DNA of 64,000 bases from Hyphomonas sp. (GCF_022844445.1 NZ_JALHLS010000001.1:248001-312000); one strand, 5' to 3'; counted from the stretch's first letter, positions 42,586-52,973 are shown. Notes: generated by a model from the sequence alone, not told the origin. Made by a program: numbers and translations.

Positions 42586-45150
42586 CTAGGCCAGCGTCCT
42601 TGCGATTTCCTCGACCTGGAAGCACTCGATCTTGTCGCCGACGCGGATGTCTTCGTAGCGTTCGAAGGCCATGCCGCACTCCATGCCGGCGTTGACTTCC
42701 GACACTTCGTCCTTGAAGCGCTTGAGCGTCTTGAGCTTGCCTTCGTGGATGACGACGTTCTCGCGCAGCAGGCGCACACCGCAACCACGCAAGACCTTGC
42801 CTTCGGATATCCGGCAGCCGGCAACCTTGCCGACCTTCGTGATGTTGAAGACTTCCAGGATGTCGGCATAGCCGAGGAAGGTTTCGCGCTTCTCCGGGGC
42901 GAGCATGCCCGACAGCGTCGACTTCACATCGTCCAGCAGGTCGTAGATCACCGAATAGTAGCGGATCTCAACGCCTTCGCGTTCGGCCAGGTCGCGCGCC
43001 TGTTTATTGGCGCGGACGTTGAACGCGAAGATAGGCGCGTTCGACGACCGGGCGAGCAGCACGTCCGATTCCGAAATACCGCCGACAGCACCGTGGATGA
43101 CCTTGGCGCGGACTTCTTCAGTGGAGATCTTGTCGAGCGACATCGAGATCGCCTCGACGGAGCCCTGCACGTCGCCCTTGAGAACAATCGGCAGTTCGCG
43201 CGTTTCGACCGTGCCATCCTTGAGACGGCTGAGCAGCTGGTCGAGCGAAGCACGGGCGGCCGCACCGGCGCCGCCGGAAATCTGGCGTTTTGTCCGGATA
43301 CGGTATTCCGTGATCTCGCGGGCGCGGGATTCGGAATCAACCACAACCATGGCCTCGCCCGGATCTGGCGCTCCATCCATGCCGAGCACTTCGACCGGCA
43401 GCGAGGGACCTGCGCCTTCAAGCTGCTGTCCGCGCTCGTCGACGAGCGCGCGCACCTTGCCCCACTGGGCTCCGGCCACGACGATGTCGCCGCGCTTCAG
43501 CGTACCGCGTTTGACCAGCACGGTGGCGACCGGACCGCGGCCTTTGTCGAGCTTCGATTCGATCACGACGCCGTCTGCATCGCGGTTCGGGTTGGCTTTC
43601 AGTTCGAGCACTTCGGCCTGCAGCGAGATCGCGTCGGTCAGCGCGTCCAGACCTTCACCGGTCTTGGCGGAAACCTTGATGGCCATCGTCACGCCACCCA
43701 TCGATTCCACCTGGATGTCGTGCTGCAGGAGGTCTGTCAGCACCTTGTCCGGGTTGGCATCGTAAAGGTCGATCTTGGTGACGGCGACGATGATCGGGAC
43801 GCCGGCGGCCTTGGCATGATTGATGGACTCGATCGTCTGCGGCATCACCGAGTCGTTGGCCGCGACCACGAGGACAGCAATGTCCGTCGCGTTGGCGCCG
43901 CGGGCGCGCATCGCGGTGAACGCCGCGTGGCCCGGCGTATCGAGGAAGGTGATCCGCTCGCCGGATTTCAGCTGAACCTGGTATGCGCCGATATGCTGCG
44001 TGATGCCGCCGGCTTCGCCGGAGACGACATCGGTTTTGCGCAGGGCATCGAGCAGCGAGGTCTTGCCGTGGTCGACGTGGCCCATGATCGTGACGATCGG
44101 GGCGCGCGGTTGCAGGTCGGTATCGTCATCGGCAATGCCTTCGAGACCAATCTCTACATCGGCTTCGGACACGCGTTTCACGGTGTGGCCGAATTCCGAG
44201 GCAATCAGCTCTGCTGTGTCGGCATCGACGATATCGTTGCCGCGCAGCATTTCGCCCTGCTTGAACATGAACTTCACGACGTCAGCGACGCGCTCGTTCA
44301 TGCGGCCGGCGAGGTCCTGCAGCGTGATGGTTTCAGGAAGCGTGACTTCGACGGCGACCTTGTCGCGGTCTCCGCTGCCGCCCATCTTGCGTTCGCGTTC
44401 GCGTTCGCGGGCCCGGCGAACCGACGCAAGCGAGCGCTGGCGATCGGCATCGTCGCCGAGCGCGGAGGCGATCGTCAGTTTGCCCTGACGGCGCGCGCCG
44501 GCATCGCGGCTGCGGGCCGCCGCTTCGCGGGCACGGTCTCCCGCGCCGCGGTCGTCCTTGACCGGCTTGCCACCACCGCCGCGCTTGGCGCGGCCGGCAT
44601 CTTCTTCCTCCAGCGGAACCACTGCAGCGGGCGTTGCCGCCGGACGGACCTTGGCGGGCCGGTCAACGGTGCGCTCCGGACGGGCCAGCGCCGCAGCCTC
44701 TGCGACCTTGCGGGCTTCCTCTTCGGCCTTGCGGCGGGCTTCCGCTTCATCGCGGTCGCGCACTTCCTGGGCCTTGCGTTCCTGTTCGGTACGCAGACGA
44801 TCCTGAGAGGCCTTTTCCTTTTCCTGATCCTTAGCGCGCGCGGTCTCTTCCGACTTACGCTGCTCGAGGACTTTCTGGCGGGCCTTAAGCTCGGCGACTG
44901 TGATGCCGAGCTTCGACGCGAGTGCGACGAGCTTGGCTTCCATGGACTCGCTGGCGGGCGTGGCCGTCTCGGCTTGCTGTCCGGGCGCAGGTGAGCCTCC
45001 CGCCGTCACCGGCCGGCGTTTCTTGGTCTCGACCACGACCTGCTTGGAGCGGCCATGGCTGAAACTCTGCTTCACCGTGCCGGAGGTTTTCCGCACGACG
45101 GTCAGCGGCTTGCGGCCACCGGAATTGTCTTGATCGTTGCTGTCGCTCAT
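42586..45150 (-). CDS. infB: Translation initiation factor IF-2
   Basis: The 854-residue GTPase places initiator tRNA on the ribosome. A short N-terminal IF2-associated region is followed by a long charged Glu/Arg/Ala helix (about residues 80-150), an IF2-N domain, and the G domain with [23 protein letters not shown] and TKID, then domains II-IV ([17 protein letters not shown] and the C-terminal [18 protein letters not shown]). Length fits alphaproteobacterial IF-2. It sits 55 nt downstream of ylxR. Confidence 0.97.
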   Translation of the reverse strand: MSDSNDQDNSGGRKPLTVVRKTSGTVKQSFSHGRSKQVVVETKKRRPVTAGGSPAPGQQAETATPASESMEAKLVALASKLGITVAELKARQKVLEQRKSEETARAKDQEKEKASQDRLRTEQERKAQEVRDRDEAEARRKAEEEARKVAEAAALARPERTVDRPAKVRPAATPAAVVPLEEEDAGRAKRGGGGKPVKDDRGAGDRAREAAARSRDAGARRQGKLTIASALGDDADRQRSLASVRRARERERERKMGGSGDRDKVAVEVTLPETITLQDLAGRMNERVADVVKFMFKQGEMLRGNDIVDADTAELIASEFGHTVKRVSEADVEIGLEGIADDDTDLQPRAPIVTIMGHVDHGKTSLLDALRKTDVVSGEAGGITQHIGAYQVQLKSGERITFLDTPGHAAFTAMRARGANATDIAVLVVAANDSVMPQTIESINHAKAAGVPIIVAVTKIDLYDANPDKVLTDLLQHDIQVESMGGVTMAIKVSAKTGEGLDALTDAISLQAEVLELKANPNRDADGVVIESKLDKGRGPVATVLVKRGTLKRGDIVVAGAQWGKVRALVDERGQQLEGAGPSLPVEVLGMDGAPDPGEAMVVVDSESRAREITEYRIRTKRQISGGAGAAARASLDQLLSRLKDGTVETRELPIVLKGDVQGSVEAISMSLDKISTEEVRAKVIHGAVGGISESDVLLARSSNAPIFAFNVRANKQARDLAEREGVEIRYYSVIYDLLDDVKSTLSGMLAPEKRETFLGYADILEVFNITKVGKVAGCRISEGKVLRGCGVRLLRENVVIHEGKLKTLKRFKDEVSEVNAGMECGMAFERYEDIRVGDKIECFQVEEIARTLA

Positions 45151-45205
45151 TCGTCCTACATATCACATTCTGAGCCGGGCCGCCCATGCGCCCCGGCAAA
45201 ATCCG

Positions 45206-45889
45206 TTACCGATCCGGTTCTGGGAACCAGTCAAGTTCGGGGGCCGCTCTGAAGCCGGTGAGGCGCCGATAGGCGATTTCCCAGTTCTTCGCGATGGCGC
45301 CCCGGCGGACGAGGCCGTGTATCACACGGTCGCGCCCGAAAGCCATGCCCAATTCCTGTGCGCTGAGCGCACCCGCCACTTTCACGTCGCTATATATGGC
45401 TTTGGCGAGAAAATACACCTTGTTCCGCCCATCCTCTGCACCATCGCTGGCCTCGAGGAGGAAGGCCGGTTCCTTGCCGCGCAGTGCATCGCGCACCTGG
45501 TCGTGGCCCTGGATGGCAAGGCCGGCCTTGCGGGCGAGGCCGAGCAGCTCCACGCAGCGCTTCACGAGCAGCCGTTCCGTCAGATCCGACAGGCCTTCCG
45601 GCACCGTTACGGCGCCCTTGAAGCCGCGCGCGAACGCGCCTTTCGCAGCCGCCGTGTCGACGTGACGGCGCTCAGCCGCCACCCAGACGCCCCTGCCCGG
45701 CAAGCGGGCGGCGATGTCGGGCGCAACCACATTGTCCGGAGACAGAACAAAACGTATCATCGCCTCCTTCGGGAGGCGCTCGCGCGTGACGGCGCACTGA
45801 CGCTCCGGCGATGCCGAAGCATCGCCGTCGTCAGCCTCTTCATTGTCGGGGATCAGACCCGGTTCACTGCTCGGGTACGGCTTCTTCAT
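45206..45889 (-). CDS. ylxR: YlxR-domain RNA-binding protein with L7Ae-like C-terminus
   Basis: I start at the ATG at 45889, preceded by GGAGG at 6 nt, giving 227 residues; the first 26 nt overlap the end of nusA. The N-terminal DUF448/YlxR domain has RQCAVTRERLPKEAMIRFVLSPDN and LPGRGVWV. The C-terminal half looks like the L7Ae/YlxQ fold (LLGLARKAGLAIQGHDQVRDAL), so the two proteins that are separate in Bacillus are joined, as usual in alphaproteobacteria. The expected role is in transcription or translation with NusA and IF-2. Confidence 0.87.
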   Translation of the reverse strand: MKKPYPSSEPGLIPDNEEADDGDASASPERQCAVTRERLPKEAMIRFVLSPDNVVAPDIAARLPGRGVWVAAERRHVDTAAAKGAFARGFKGAVTVPEGLSDLTERLLVKRCVELLGLARKAGLAIQGHDQVRDALRGKEPAFLLEASDGAEDGRNKVYFLAKAIYSDVKVAGALSAQELGMAFGRDRVIHGLVRRGAIAKNWEIAYRRLTGFRAAPELDWFPEPDR

Positions 45890-47633
45890 CGCCGCCCTCC
45901 GTCTGCAGGTCGGCGAGGTCGATACCGAGCTCTTCAGCCAGCGCTTCCTCATCGTCGTCGTCGTTGTTGTTGCCCAACTCGCCCAGGGCGAGGAGCGCGC
46001 GCTCCTCCTCGGTCAGCTCAGGGGCCTCTTCGTCGCCGGCCTGCTGGGCCAGCAGCGCGTCGACGGCTTCCTGTTCGATCCAGCCCGCGATGACGCGCGC
46101 CTTCATGATGAACATCTGGGCGTCATCCTTGCGCATTTCGCTCTTCTTGAGGATGCCTTCGACCCAGACCGGCTTTCCATCCGGGCCCGGCTCGCGATAG
46201 CCGGTGATGTCGTCCGGCACGAGGCCGGCGACGTCTTCGACCGACTTCACACCCTGCTCGCCGAGCTTTACGGCGAAGGACGGCGTCATGCCTTCGAGTT
46301 CCATCACGTCATCCTCGACGCCGAGTTCGCGGCGCTTAGCGTCGTTCTCGGCAGCCAGCTGGTCGAGAAAGTCACGGGCGCGTTGCTGCAGCTCTTCGGC
46401 CACATCCTTGTCGAAGCCTTCGATAGTGATGAAGTCTTCCGGCGCGACGAAGGCGATCTCCTCGACCGACTCGAAGCCTTCCGAAGCAAGCAGCTGGGCG
46501 AGCGTTTCGTCCGCATCCAGAGCTTTCATGAACAGGGCCGTGCGCTCCTGGAATTCCTTCTGGTAGCGCTCGGAATCGGCCGACTCGGTGATCAGGTCGA
46601 TCTGCCAGCCGGTGAGCTGCGAGGCGAGGCGTACGTTCTGGCCGCGGCGGCCAATGGCCAGCGGAAATTGGTCGTCGGCAACGACCACCTCAACGCGGCG
46701 CTCGTCTTCGTCGAGTACCACTTTCGAGACTTCAGCCGGCTGCAGCGCGTTCACGATGAACGTGGCGGCGTCATAGTTCCACGGAATGATGTCGATCTTC
46801 TCGCCCGAAAGCTCGCCGACAACCGCCTGCACGCGCGCACCACGCATGCCAACGCAGGCGCCGACGGGATCAATGGAGGAATCGTTCGAAATGACACCGA
46901 TCTTGGCCCGCGAGCCCGGGTCGCGGGCGCAGGCCTTGATCTGGATGACGCCTTCGTAGACCTCCGGCACTTCCTGCGCGAACAGTTTGCGCATGAAGTC
47001 TGGCGCAGCGCGCGACAGGAATATCTGCGGACCCTTCAGCTCGCGGCTGACCTTGTAGAGATAGGCGCGGACGCGGTCGTTCGGCTGGAAGTTCTCGCGC
47101 GGGATACCGTCATTGCGGCGGATGATGCCTTCGGCTCGGCCAAGGTCGACGATGACGTGGCCATATTCGACGCGCTTGACGATGCCGTTGATGACCTCGC
47201 CGACACGGTCCTTGTATTCATTGTACTGACGTTCACGCTCGGCATCGCGCACTTTTTGCGTGATGACCTGCTTGGCGGTCTGGGCGGCGACGCGGCCGAA
47301 GTCGAAGGGCGGAAGCTCTTCTTTCAGTTCGCTGCCGACGACGAGCGTGGGATCGATTTTCTTCGCTTCGGCGAGACGAAGCTGTTTCGCTTCGTCCTCG
47401 AAATTCTCCTCGGCGACGACCGTCTGCACGCGCCACAGCGTCTGCTCGCCGGTCGCTGGATCGATCTTCGCCCGGATATCATGCTCCTGGCCGTATTTTG
47501 CCTTGGCGGCTTTCTCGATGGCTTCCTGCATCGCTTCGATCACGATGCGCTGGTCGATCGATTTCTCTTCCGCAACCGCCTTGGCGATCTGCAGGATTTC
47601 AAGCCGGTTGGCGGAAACGCCTACGGTGGTCAT
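45864..47633 (-). CDS. nusA: Transcription termination/antitermination factor NusA
   Basis: The 589-residue protein holds the N-terminal RNAP-binding domain (residues 1-130), an S1 domain ([22 protein letters not shown]), two KH domains ([17 protein letters not shown] and [21 protein letters not shown]) and C-terminal helix-hairpin-helix AR-type repeats, then an acidic tail. It controls pausing, termination and rRNA antitermination. Its ATG overlaps the rimP stop by 4 bp, and its last codons overlap ylxR. Confidence 0.96.
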   Translation of the reverse strand: MTTVGVSANRLEILQIAKAVAEEKSIDQRIVIEAMQEAIEKAAKAKYGQEHDIRAKIDPATGEQTLWRVQTVVAEENFEDEAKQLRLAEAKKIDPTLVVGSELKEELPPFDFGRVAAQTAKQVITQKVRDAERERQYNEYKDRVGEVINGIVKRVEYGHVIVDLGRAEGIIRRNDGIPRENFQPNDRVRAYLYKVSRELKGPQIFLSRAAPDFMRKLFAQEVPEVYEGVIQIKACARDPGSRAKIGVISNDSSIDPVGACVGMRGARVQAVVGELSGEKIDIIPWNYDAATFIVNALQPAEVSKVVLDEDERRVEVVVADDQFPLAIGRRGQNVRLASQLTGWQIDLITESADSERYQKEFQERTALFMKALDADETLAQLLASEGFESVEEIAFVAPEDFITIEGFDKDVAEELQQRARDFLDQLAAENDAKRRELGVEDDVMELEGMTPSFAVKLGEQGVKSVEDVAGLVPDDITGYREPGPDGKPVWVEGILKKSEMRKDDAQMFIMKARVIAGWIEQEAVDALLAQQAGDEEAPELTEEERALLALGELGNNNDDDDEEALAEELGIDLADLQTEGGDEEAVPEQ

Positions 47634-48226
47634 TGGAGATCTCCTGTCTCTTCTTCGTCTGTATCTTCGCTCTCGTCGATCTCGAAACCTTCAAGATCGT
47701 CATCTTCGTCCGGCTGGGGTGGCAAATTGCCGGCCGCGCGCGCCGCTTCGATCAGTTCGTCGGTGAGCACGAGGCTGGCCCGGCTCATTTCATGGACGCC
47801 AGCGACCAGTTCGGTCTCATCGTCGAGTTCAATATGCGCCCCGTCCTCCCCTTCCGACACAATCGTGCCAGTGAAGCGGCGGCGCCCGTCTATGGGGCGG
47901 GCGAGTTCGATCCGTACCGCGTGGCCGACCCAGCGGCCGAAATCACCCGGGCGGGTAAGCGGCCGGTCGATGCCGGGGGTCGAGACCTCAAGGATGTAGG
48001 CCTCCGAGATCGGATCGGCCTCCTCCAGGACCGGGCCCATGGCCCGGCTGAGACGGGCGCAGTCCTCGACATCGGTCGGCGCCCCGCCGGCTTTCTCAGC
48101 CATCACCTGAAGGTGGGGCCGGCGGCCGCCCGAGACACGAAGGCGCACGACTTCCATGCCGAGACGGTCCGCAACGGGGCGGATGATGTCCAGCAGGCGG
48201 CGTTCCTGTTCAGTCAGGGCAATCAT
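47630..48226 (-). CDS. rimP: Ribosome maturation factor RimP
   Basis: RimP assists 30S subunit assembly. From the ATG at 48226 the protein has 198 residues with the N-terminal alpha/beta domain (PVADRLGMEVVRLRVSG, DVEDCARLSRAMGPVLEEADPI, LEVSTPGIDRPL) and the SH3-like C-terminal domain, then an unusually acidic C-terminal tail rich in Asp and Glu. The track's start at 48241 is a TTG. It heads the nusA-infB run and couples to nusA by a 4-bp overlap. Confidence 0.92.
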   Translation of the reverse strand: MIALTEQERRLLDIIRPVADRLGMEVVRLRVSGGRRPHLQVMAEKAGGAPTDVEDCARLSRAMGPVLEEADPISEAYILEVSTPGIDRPLTRPGDFGRWVGHAVRIELARPIDGRRRFTGTIVSEGEDGAHIELDDETELVAGVHEMSRASLVLTDELIEAARAAGNLPPQPDEDDDLEGFEIDESEDTDEEETGDLQ

Positions 48227-48252
48227 GCGAGGGCGAGGCAATCCCGGATAAA

Positions 48253-48287
48253 GAAAAACGGCGGACCCGTTTCCGGACCCGCCGCCG
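48253..48287 (-). terminator. Probable intrinsic terminator upstream of rimP
   Basis: On the minus strand a CGGCGG...CCGCCG stem is followed by TTTTTC. It would stop transcripts coming from csp before rimP, or attenuate the rimP operon leader. The loop is long (about 14 nt), which lowers confidence. Confidence 0.5.
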
Positions 48288-48360
48288 ATATATTTCGACT
48301 TGGCGGCTAGATAGTCGCAGTTTTGCCCTTTGTCGAGAGGGTTGCTGACCGGAACGAATA

Positions 48361-48386
48361 CGGCGGCTGGATTGCTCCAGCCGCCG
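48361..48386 (-). terminator. Perfect hairpin downstream of csp
   Basis: On the minus strand an 11-bp perfect stem (CGGCGGCTGGA / TCCAGCCGCCG) closes a GCAA tetraloop 30 bp after the csp stop. There is no T tract. It probably protects or ends the csp mRNA. Confidence 0.6.
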
Positions 48387-48416
48387 CGTCATCACTCCTG
48401 ACGGAGCAAAAATGCC

Positions 48417-48626
48417 TTAGAGGACTTTCAGATCGACAGCCGAGGTTTTGCCGCGGCGTTCGTCCTTGTGCAGTTCATACTGGATCGCCTGGTTTTCTGC
48501 GAGCGTGCGCAGGCCCGAGCGCTCAACGGCGGAGATGTGTACGAACACGTCTGCACCACCCTCGTCCGGCTTGATGAAGCCGAAGCCTTTTTGGTCGTTG
48601 AACCACTTAACTTTTCCGGTTGCCAT
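48417..48626 (-). CDS. Cold shock protein (CspA family)
   Basis: This is a single cold-shock domain of 69 residues: MATGKVKWFNDQKGFGFI with RNP1 (KGFGFI) and DVFVHISAVE with RNP2 (VFVHI). It binds single-stranded RNA or DNA as a chaperone. The ATG at 48626 gives the canonical start; the track's longer frame reads through the leader. A long non-coding leader with a stable hairpin lies upstream, as known for cold-inducible csp genes. Confidence 0.96.
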   Translation of the reverse strand: MATGKVKWFNDQKGFGFIKPDEGGADVFVHISAVERSGLRTLAENQAIQYELHKDERRGKTSAVDLKVL

Positions 48627-48715
48627 ATGGCCTTCCTTTACCGTTCGGGCCGCGGCAAACACGGGATTGTGCCGTGCCGGTGCCCATCGAAAGCGGGGGA
48701 GGGAAAGTCATTGCC

Positions 48716-48749
48716 GTCGGTCTGACGGGGTCTTGATATTCAGACCGAC
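48716..48749 (-). promoter_or_regulatory. Stem-loop in the csp 5' leader
   Basis: A perfect 9-bp stem (GTCGGTCTG / CAGACCGAC, 16-nt loop) lies about 90-125 nt upstream of the csp ATG. A TTGACA box on the minus strand at 48790-48795 could be its promoter, though no good -10 is visible. The leader would then be some 130-150 nt. Confidence 0.5.
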
Positions 48750-48809
48750 CGGTTTCGATGCGGCCTAAAGGCACACAAACAGGCCAAAATGTCAAGATTG
48801 TCTGCAGTT

Positions 48810-49511
48810 TCAGGTGCAGATCAGATCGTACCAAATCGGGTCACAATCGCCGAGCCGCTTGGACTCGTAGCGGGTGGTGACATGGTCCGCGGGCGGACGG
48901 CGCCAGTCGTCTGCCCGCGTAGCGTTCCATTCGAGTTCGCCATTCCCCAGAAAGGCGAGCAGCGCCTCATCGGCGTAACTGGAGACGTCGGTGGCAAAGC
49001 GCAGACGAGCGCCGGGCGCGAGGACGCGGACAAGCTCGGTTACGAAATCCGGCTGCACTAGGCGCCGTTTCTGCTGGCGGCGTTTCGGCCAGGGGTCCGG
49101 GAAGAGGATGAAGGCACGGGCAATCGAGCGATCTGGCAGGGCCGCAAGTAACAGACGGGCATCATCTGGCCACAGACGGACATTGGCAAGGGCGTTATCC
49201 TCGATGCCGGCGATGGCCTTGGCAACGCCTTCCACGAAAGGCTCGCAGCCGATGAAGCCATTGCCCGGATGCGCCTTTGCCTGCGCCACAAGATGCTCGC
49301 CGCCGCCGAAGCCGATTTCCAGCCAGACCTCACGGGCTGCCGGAAACAGGCCGCGCGGATCGAGCGGCGCGCCGGCAGGATCCGGCACGCGCCAGTGGTC
49401 GAGGCGGGTTTCGTAAAGCTGTTGCTGGCGGGGCGAAAGCGCGCGCCCGCCGGTTCGCCCGAAGGTACGGATCGGGCGATCCCGGAAGGCGTCCTTTTCA
49501 GGGTTCTCCAT
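48810..49511 (-). CDS. trmB: tRNA (guanine-N7)-methyltransferase
   Basis: TrmB forms m7G46 in tRNA. The 233-residue protein shows the SAM motif WLEIGFGGGEHLVAQAKAHP, NGFIGCEPFVEGVAKAI, the family block ILFPDPWPKRRQQKRRLVQPDFV, and RLRFATDVSSYADEAL with TRYESKRLGD at the C-terminus. It starts 12 nt after the XRE regulator. In Caulobacter-type order metK lies between the two; here it is missing. Confidence 0.95.
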   Translation of the reverse strand: MENPEKDAFRDRPIRTFGRTGGRALSPRQQQLYETRLDHWRVPDPAGAPLDPRGLFPAAREVWLEIGFGGGEHLVAQAKAHPGNGFIGCEPFVEGVAKAIAGIEDNALANVRLWPDDARLLLAALPDRSIARAFILFPDPWPKRRQQKRRLVQPDFVTELVRVLAPGARLRFATDVSSYADEALLAFLGNGELEWNATRADDWRRPPADHVTTRYESKRLGDCDPIWYDLICT

Positions 49512-49523
49512 CAGACGCGCCGG

Positions 49524-49949
49524 TCAATCCGGGCCGGAGGCGCGCTGGTCGAAGGCGGAGGCGGCCGCCCGCACTGTGTTCAGCAGCGACTTGCGCAGCG
49601 ACAGGTCTTCAATCTTCTGGAAGGCGGAGATCAGCTCCAGCGTTTCCGGGGTCATCACAGGTGGGTGGGGATCTTCGTCATCCTCGGCGAACTCTGCATG
49701 TTCTGCTTCGAGGAATTCCTCCGCACCTTCGAAGAAGTAATTGATCGGCACGCCGAGCACACCGGCGATCTCGTAAAGGCGCCCGGCCGAGACGCGGTTG
49801 ACGCCCTTTTCGTACTTCTGGACCTGCTGGAATGTCAGCTCAAGGAGTTCCCCGAGACGTTCCTGCGTGAGCTTCAGTTCCCGGCGGCGCCACCGGATGC
49901 GCTGGCCGACGACGCGGTCAATGCCGCTCGGAAGTTTGCTGTCCGTCAT
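49524..49949 (-). CDS. XRE family helix-turn-helix regulator
   Basis: From the ATG at 49949 the protein has 141 residues: an HTH-XRE domain (GQRIRWRRRELKLTQERLGELLELTFQQVQKYEKGVNRVSAGRLYEIAGVLGVPINYFFEG), then an acidic stretch and a C-terminal helix pair. This regulator is conserved after lnt in many alphaproteobacteria, where it is linked to metK and SAM metabolism by position; metK is not here. Its first codons lie upstream of the lnt stop by 45 bp. Targets are unknown. Confidence 0.88.
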   Translation of the reverse strand: MTDSKLPSGIDRVVGQRIRWRRRELKLTQERLGELLELTFQQVQKYEKGVNRVSAGRLYEIAGVLGVPINYFFEGAEEFLEAEHAEFAEDDEDPHPPVMTPETLELISAFQKIEDLSLRKSLLNTVRAAASAFDQRASGPD

Positions 49950-49993
49950 CGTCAACCCGATCCTCTTCCGGTGCCTGGGCTTTCCCCAAGGAC

Positions 49994-51637
49994 TTAACGC
50001 CTCCAGGTAAGGAAGGCCAGTAGCGCAAACAGGCACAGGCTGAACCAGAAAAGCCCGGCGCCCAGGCGCGTCTGGAACACGGTCACCGGTGCCGGTTCCG
50101 GGATGCGGTCGCGGCCATAGGTGGTCGACCAGCCTTCGGGCGCGGTCTCGGCCGGCAGGGTGCGCATCGTCTCGCGGCCATAGCCATCGACGATGCCTGA
50201 GGCGCCGCGGTTGGCCGCGCGCACGAGCGGCAGGCCGGTCTCGATAGCGCGGTAGCGATTCTGCGCATAGTGCTGGGCCGGGCCCATGCCGGCGCCGAAC
50301 CAGGCATCATTGGAGACGAGCACGATCCATTGCGCGCGGTCGGTGAGGTTAGCGTTGCGCGTGATTTCCGGGAACAGTCCCTCGTAGCAGATCAGCGCCA
50401 CGAAGGGTGGCAAGCGCCCGTTCTGAATGGCAGTGGCCCCTGCCCCGGGCCGGAAACCGGAAGCGGCAAGGCGCTGGGTAGTGGGAGGTAGCAAGGAGGC
50501 GAATTCGCGTCCGAAAGGGATGAAGTCCACCGCCGCAAGCTCGCCGAACGGCACGAGGCGGTGCTTGTCATAGAGCGAGATCGGGCCGGTCTCGTTGGCG
50601 GAAGCGTCGAGTACGGCGAGGCTGTTGTAATAGACGGGCGTGTCTTCGGTGAACCACTCATAGCGGGTGGCGCCGACGATCAGCGTGCGCTCGCCGATGT
50701 AGGAGGAGATGGCGTCCAGCGAGTCCGACTCCTGCAGCAGGAAGCCAGGCACAGCGCCTTCAGGCCAGACGACGATGTCGCCGGGGCGGCTGTCTGGATA
50801 GGTCAGCATACGGACATATTCGACCAGTACGGCGCCGGGCTCCATCCTGTCCCAGTCGGCCTGCGGCACACCGGCATCCATAATGACGACCTGCTGGTCA
50901 GTCATCGCGGAGGGCGCGGCGGTACGCTCGGCGCCCCATGCCCAGCCGAGCGCCAGCGCAAGTACGGCGGCAAAGGACGGCGCGAGGCGCAGGCCGAGGC
51001 CTTTGGCATCGCGCGTGTCGACGAGGGCGGCCGGCGCAGCCATGACGAACACGGTGAGCAGGGTCAGCCAGTAGACCCCGCCGAGCGAGGCGGCTTGCGA
51101 GAGCGCACCACCAGGAATCCATGTGGTGCCCGGAACATTCCAGGGAAAGCCGCCGAAGAGATGGCCACGCAGCCATTCGGCCAGCGCGAAGAAGGCGGCA
51201 AAGACGAAGATACGCGAGGGCGAGGCCGACCAGAAAGCGCCGGCCATCGCGGCGCAGGCGCCCCAGATCAGGCCCATGCCTGCCGGTAGTACGATCAGCG
51301 GCAACCAGATAAAGGCGAGATGCTGTTCCGGGTTCACGAGGAACGGCATCGCCGTCCAGTGCATGCTGACGAGGAAAAAGCCCGCGCCGAAGGCCCAGCC
51401 GCGCAGTGCGACTTGTCGGCCCCAGCGGGCATGGCTGCGCGCGCCATCAATCATCCAGACGAGCGCCGTGAACGAGATGACGAGCACCGCGCTGAAATGG
51501 AAAGGGGCGAAAGCAAAGGCGGCGAGCGCCCCGAACATGGCGGCGGCGGCGGCAGCGCGCCAGCCGGTCAGTCGGGCGAGTGACTCGTGCAGAGGCCCCA
51601 GAGCCGTGAAGCCGTGGCTGCGGACAGCGGTGGACAT
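49994..51637 (-). CDS. lnt: Apolipoprotein N-acyltransferase
   Basis: Lnt adds the third acyl chain to lipoproteins in the inner membrane. The 547-residue protein has about six N-terminal membrane helices, then a nitrilase-fold domain with the catalytic Glu in VWPEGAVPGFLL, the Lys in YDKHRLVPFGE and the Cys in ALICYEGLFPE, and a last C-terminal helix. Many lipoproteins in this window would be its substrates. It starts 7 nt after corC. Confidence 0.95.
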   Translation of the reverse strand: MSTAVRSHGFTALGPLHESLARLTGWRAAAAAAMFGALAAFAFAPFHFSAVLVISFTALVWMIDGARSHARWGRQVALRGWAFGAGFFLVSMHWTAMPFLVNPEQHLAFIWLPLIVLPAGMGLIWGACAAMAGAFWSASPSRIFVFAAFFALAEWLRGHLFGGFPWNVPGTTWIPGGALSQAASLGGVYWLTLLTVFVMAAPAALVDTRDAKGLGLRLAPSFAAVLALALGWAWGAERTAAPSAMTDQQVVIMDAGVPQADWDRMEPGAVLVEYVRMLTYPDSRPGDIVVWPEGAVPGFLLQESDSLDAISSYIGERTLIVGATRYEWFTEDTPVYYNSLAVLDASANETGPISLYDKHRLVPFGELAAVDFIPFGREFASLLPPTTQRLAASGFRPGAGATAIQNGRLPPFVALICYEGLFPEITRNANLTDRAQWIVLVSNDAWFGAGMGPAQHYAQNRYRAIETGLPLVRAANRGASGIVDGYGRETMRTLPAETAPEGWSTTYGRDRIPEPAPVTVFQTRLGAGLFWFSLCLFALLAFLTWRR

Positions 51638-51644
51638 GGAAACT

Positions 51645-52505
51645 CTACTCCTCGGGAGACGGGGATGCGGGCGGCTCCGGCAACCGGAGTTTCAGTCGCC
51701 GGATGCGGCGTGTGTCGGCTTCCATGATTTCCAACTCGGCACCAGAGGGATGACGCAGGATCTCGCCGCGCACAGGCACCTTACCGGCGAGCGCCACCGC
51801 GATGCCGCCGAGCGTATCGATTTCCACGTCGCTGTCGGCGAGGCCCAGATCGACGCCGGCTTCCTCGGCAAATTCATCGACTTCCATGCGGCCATCCACC
51901 TCCCAGACGCGGGTACTGCGGCGCAGGAACATCGGCTCGTCATCGTCATGTTCGTCCTCGATGTCGCCGACGATGACCTCAACGAGGTCTTCCAGCGTGA
52001 GCAGGCCGTCTGTGCCGCCATACTCGTCCACGACCAACGCCAGATGAATGCGAGTGGCCTGCATCTTCACGAGCAGGTCGGTGAGCTTCATCGAGGGAGG
52101 GACGTAGAGCACTTCGCGGTGAAGCCGTTCCAGAGGGCGTTTCGGTGGCAGGCCATCCTTGGCCAGCTCGCTGACAACGTCCTTGATGTGGACGAAGCCG
52201 ATCGGATCATCGAGCGTTTCGCGAAAGACTGGAAGGCGCGAATGCGTGACTTCGGCGAAGAATTTCAAGAGTTCCGGAAACTCGGTTCCTGCTTCGACGG
52301 CTTTCATGTCGGCGCGCGGGACCATGACGTCGTAGACGCGCAGTTTCTGGAATTCGGCGAGGCGGGTGCGCATCGCCTGGGGCGCGGCTTCCGCAGCGGT
52401 GGCGGCATGGGACGTCTCCGGCTGGGGCGCCGCTTTGCGCCGGAAGCCGAAGAGGCCGCGTAATCGCCCGGATGAAGCGGCGTCGGAAGAATCAGAATCA
52501 CTCAT
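51645..52505 (-). CDS. corC: CBS-domain protein of the HlyC/CorC family
   Basis: The 286-residue protein carries two CBS domains ([20 protein letters not shown]... and ...[38 protein letters not shown]) and the C-terminal CorC_HlyC transporter-associated domain ([21 protein letters not shown]). It lacks the membrane domain of full CorB proteins. In E. coli CorC (YbeX) is linked to magnesium efflux and ribosome maturation. It overlaps ybeY by 8 bp and precedes lnt. Confidence 0.92.
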   Translation of the reverse strand: MSDSDSSDAASSGRLRGLFGFRRKAAPQPETSHAATAAEAAPQAMRTRLAEFQKLRVYDVMVPRADMKAVEAGTEFPELLKFFAEVTHSRLPVFRETLDDPIGFVHIKDVVSELAKDGLPPKRPLERLHREVLYVPPSMKLTDLLVKMQATRIHLALVVDEYGGTDGLLTLEDLVEVIVGDIEDEHDDDEPMFLRRSTRVWEVDGRMEVDEFAEEAGVDLGLADSDVEIDTLGGIAVALAGKVPVRGEILRHPSGAELEIMEADTRRIRRLKLRLPEPPASPSPEE

Positions 52506-52965
52506 TTGGGCCTGTGTCGCTCAAGAGATAGGGATTGGCTATACCGAGGGCGGCCAGCGCGCGGATCTCGCGGGCCTCCATCTCGCTCGCATCGGCGGGG
52601 CTCTCGTGGTCATGCCCGAGGAGGTGAAGATAGCCATGGATCAGGAGGTGGGTCAGGTGGTTGCCCAGCGTCTTGCCTTGCCCGGCGGCGTCCCGGGCCG
52701 CGACACCATAAGCCACCGCAATGTCACCAAGCAACGGACGGTCCATCGGCAGGGCCGGGAAGGAAAGCACGTCAGTCGGCTTGTCCTTGCCGCGGAAGTC
52801 CCGGTTTAGTTGCTGCAGTTCGCCGTCATCGGTGAGGAGCAGGGAGACGAGGCCTTCGGCAGGCTCTTCCTTTGCTGCGGCGGCGAAGGCTCGGCGGCTG
52901 AGGGCATCAATATCCCCGAGGGCGGACCAGTCCTTCCCTTCGACGATAAGCGCGACATCGATCAT
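52498..52965 (-). CDS. ybeY: rRNA maturation endoribonuclease YbeY
   Basis: YbeY is a zinc endoribonuclease for 16S rRNA 3'-end maturation and 70S quality control. The 155-residue protein has [18 protein letters not shown] and the metal motif [16 protein letters not shown] with all three histidines. It starts 8 nt after ybeZ and overlaps corC, matching the conserved ybeZ-ybeY-corC-lnt order. Confidence 0.95.
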   Translation of the reverse strand: MIDVALIVEGKDWSALGDIDALSRRAFAAAAKEEPAEGLVSLLLTDDGELQQLNRDFRGKDKPTDVLSFPALPMDRPLLGDIAVAYGVAARDAAGQGKTLGNHLTHLLIHGYLHLLGHDHESPADASEMEAREIRALAALGIANPYLLSDTGPNE

Positions 52966-52973
52966 GGCCAGGC

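Noticed and set aside
42508-44994. 828-codon plus-strand ORF
   Set aside because: It lies opposite infB, whose domains are unmistakable. The antisense product is His/Asp/Arg-rich with no motif; long antisense ORFs are common in high-GC DNA.
45843-47999. 718-codon plus-strand ORF
   Set aside because: Antisense to nusA and rimP, both clearly coding. No ribosome site or recognisable domain.
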